Assembly (NCBI GenBank): GCA_009823395.1
Contig: CM020507.1
Location: 7,935,001-7,999,000 of the forward strand
Length of the DNA stretch: 64,000 nt
Origin: Thamnaconus septentrionalis
Lineage: Eukaryota > Chordata > Actinopteri > Tetraodontiformes > Monacanthidae
Direction of reading: 5' to 3'
Of the stretch, positions 63,444 to 64,000 are shown one piece after another. Below the pieces are notes generated by a model. The model searched no databases, was not told the origin of the DNA, and saw nothing but the letters and a program-made list of their open reading frames with translations. The translations under genes were made by a program, and so were the position numbers. The number at the start of each line of letters is the position of its first letter. Position 1 is the first letter of the stretch.

Positions 63444-64000
63444 TCCTTCTCCTCATTATTATTCTTTTATAAATAATGTATTATTTCCCCTTATGCAACA
63501 ATTAAATGCAATGACTTGCCTGTTAAGTGCACAACAACAGAATCTAGCCTGCGGTTAGCCTGCGCCCACAGTTGTCTTATGTGTTGCGTCGCCCCCCGCA
63601 GGCCATCAACGCGGCGCCCTACGGCGTGGTCGGCGTTCTCGTCTACACAGACCCCGGGGACATGAACGACGACTTCATGTCAGACGTCAACGAGACGTAC
63701 CCTCACTCATGGTATTTGCCGCCCTCTGGCGTGGAGAGAGGCGGCTACGCCACCGACTTTGGAGACTTGCTCACTCCCTACCTGGCTGCCAAAGGTGAGC
63801 GCACGCAGTGGCACTTTGGCCCTGACGCTATCAGAAGATGGGCTTTTACAGCCGTCTGAATTGTAAAGACAATAATAAAGTTTTTGTGCGACAATATTTT
63901 TTTCCCTCACGCGCATGGCAGAGGAAACCTATAGGATTCCCGAAGAGGACATCAAAGGGGTCCCACCCATCCCGACTCAGCCAATCGGATTTGAAGACGC
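60603..64000 (+). CDS. naaladl1: NAALADL1-like M28 peptidase, N-terminal part (partial)
   Basis: Type II membrane peptidase of the glutamate carboxypeptidase II family, in mammals an intestinal aminopeptidase. Exons: 60603-60799, 61141-61313, 61705-61826, 62747-62866, 63602-63794, 63922 to the window edge. Phases join, giving about 294 residues. A short cytoplasmic start, membrane segment about residues 3-24 ([20 protein letters not shown]), then HFAIDKKE, matching GHFAIPKK of human NAALADL1. The PA-like domain follows ([76 protein letters not shown]). Human FOLH1/NAALAD2 differ more at the N-terminus. An ATG at 60525 is in frame but would add 26 residues before the membrane segment; 60603 fits the family. 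The zinc-binding catalytic domain is right of the window. Confidence 0.9.
60828..61085 (-). repeat. Dispersed repeat body in naaladl1 intron 1
   Basis: Best copy of the family in the window: TTCTATACCCGCTTATTCC, AGGGTCACGGGGGTCTG, GGAGCCTATCCCAGCTGTC, GGACTGTGGGAGGAAGCCGG, AGAGAACCCACGCAGACACG and ACATGCAAACTCCACACAGG. The tRNA-like head (as at 1-63) is missing. It ends about 55 bp from the exon 2 acceptor. Confidence 0.75.
61580..61679. repeat. (TA)n tract with duplicated TTTTATTCA unit
   Basis: Two TA tracts separated by two copies of ATATTTTATTCATATA, ending about 25 bp before the exon 3 acceptor of naaladl1. Confidence 0.85.
63274..63442. repeat. Long (TTC)n microsatellite in naaladl1 intron
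   Basis: About 170 bp of TTC units (GAA on the other strand), broken once by TTATC near 63377 and ended by TTATCC. It sits 160 bp upstream of the exon 5 acceptor. Long GAA/TTC tracts can form triplex DNA. Confidence 0.95.

Overview
The window is nuclear DNA of a bony fish, most likely a teleost. It holds multi-exon vertebrate genes with short GT-AG introns, many long microsatellites, and dispersed repeats of types common in fish genomes (Tc1-like and TTAA-flanked MITEs, hAT-type fragments, LINE 3' ends, a tRNA-headed repeat). Species cannot be told from the sequence alone.

Layout. (1) 1-1453, minus: the first two coding exons of acetoacetyl-CoA synthetase (aacs); the rest lies left of the window. 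(2) 4774-22503, plus: a complete cyclin-G-associated kinase gene (gak), 29 coding exons adding up to 1297 codons plus stop, with kinase, PTEN-like, C2-like, clathrin/AP-binding and J domains all intact. aacs and gak are head to head, and each has a perfect CRE (TGACGTCA) close upstream. (3) About 25.7-37.75 kb, minus: an unrecognised gene for a low-complexity Ala/Pro/Val/Glu-rich acidic protein built from phase-0 exons. It has a TATA box, a second possible first exon carrying an N-myristoylation-like start, two coding tetrapeptide-repeat tracts, a poly-Ala run, and a one-base frame break in its fifth exon. (4) 37.8-43.7 kb: intergenic, mostly nested transposon remnants. (5) 43.76-48.66 kb, minus: a small single-pass membrane protein (136 aa) with three PPxY motifs. 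(6) 50470-58770, minus: a complete M1 aminopeptidase of the ERAP1 type (18 coding exons, 942 codons plus stop). (7) 60603-64000, plus: the 5' part of a NAALADL1-like M28 peptidase, running off the right edge before its catalytic domain.

The genes are separate transcription units and do not form one pathway. AACS is cytosolic ketone-body and lipid metabolism, GAK is clathrin uncoating and traffic, ERAP1 is ER peptide trimming, and NAALADL1 is a cell-surface peptidase. The points most worth following up are the acidic-protein gene with two alternative N-termini (basic versus myristoylation-like) and its frame break, the PPxY membrane protein, a perfect 16-bp hairpin in an intron, and two copies of one MITE-like family that both end next to a host 3' splice site in the same orientation.

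Exon boundaries were placed by hand from splice signals, reading phase and remembered family conservation. No alignment or database search was run.
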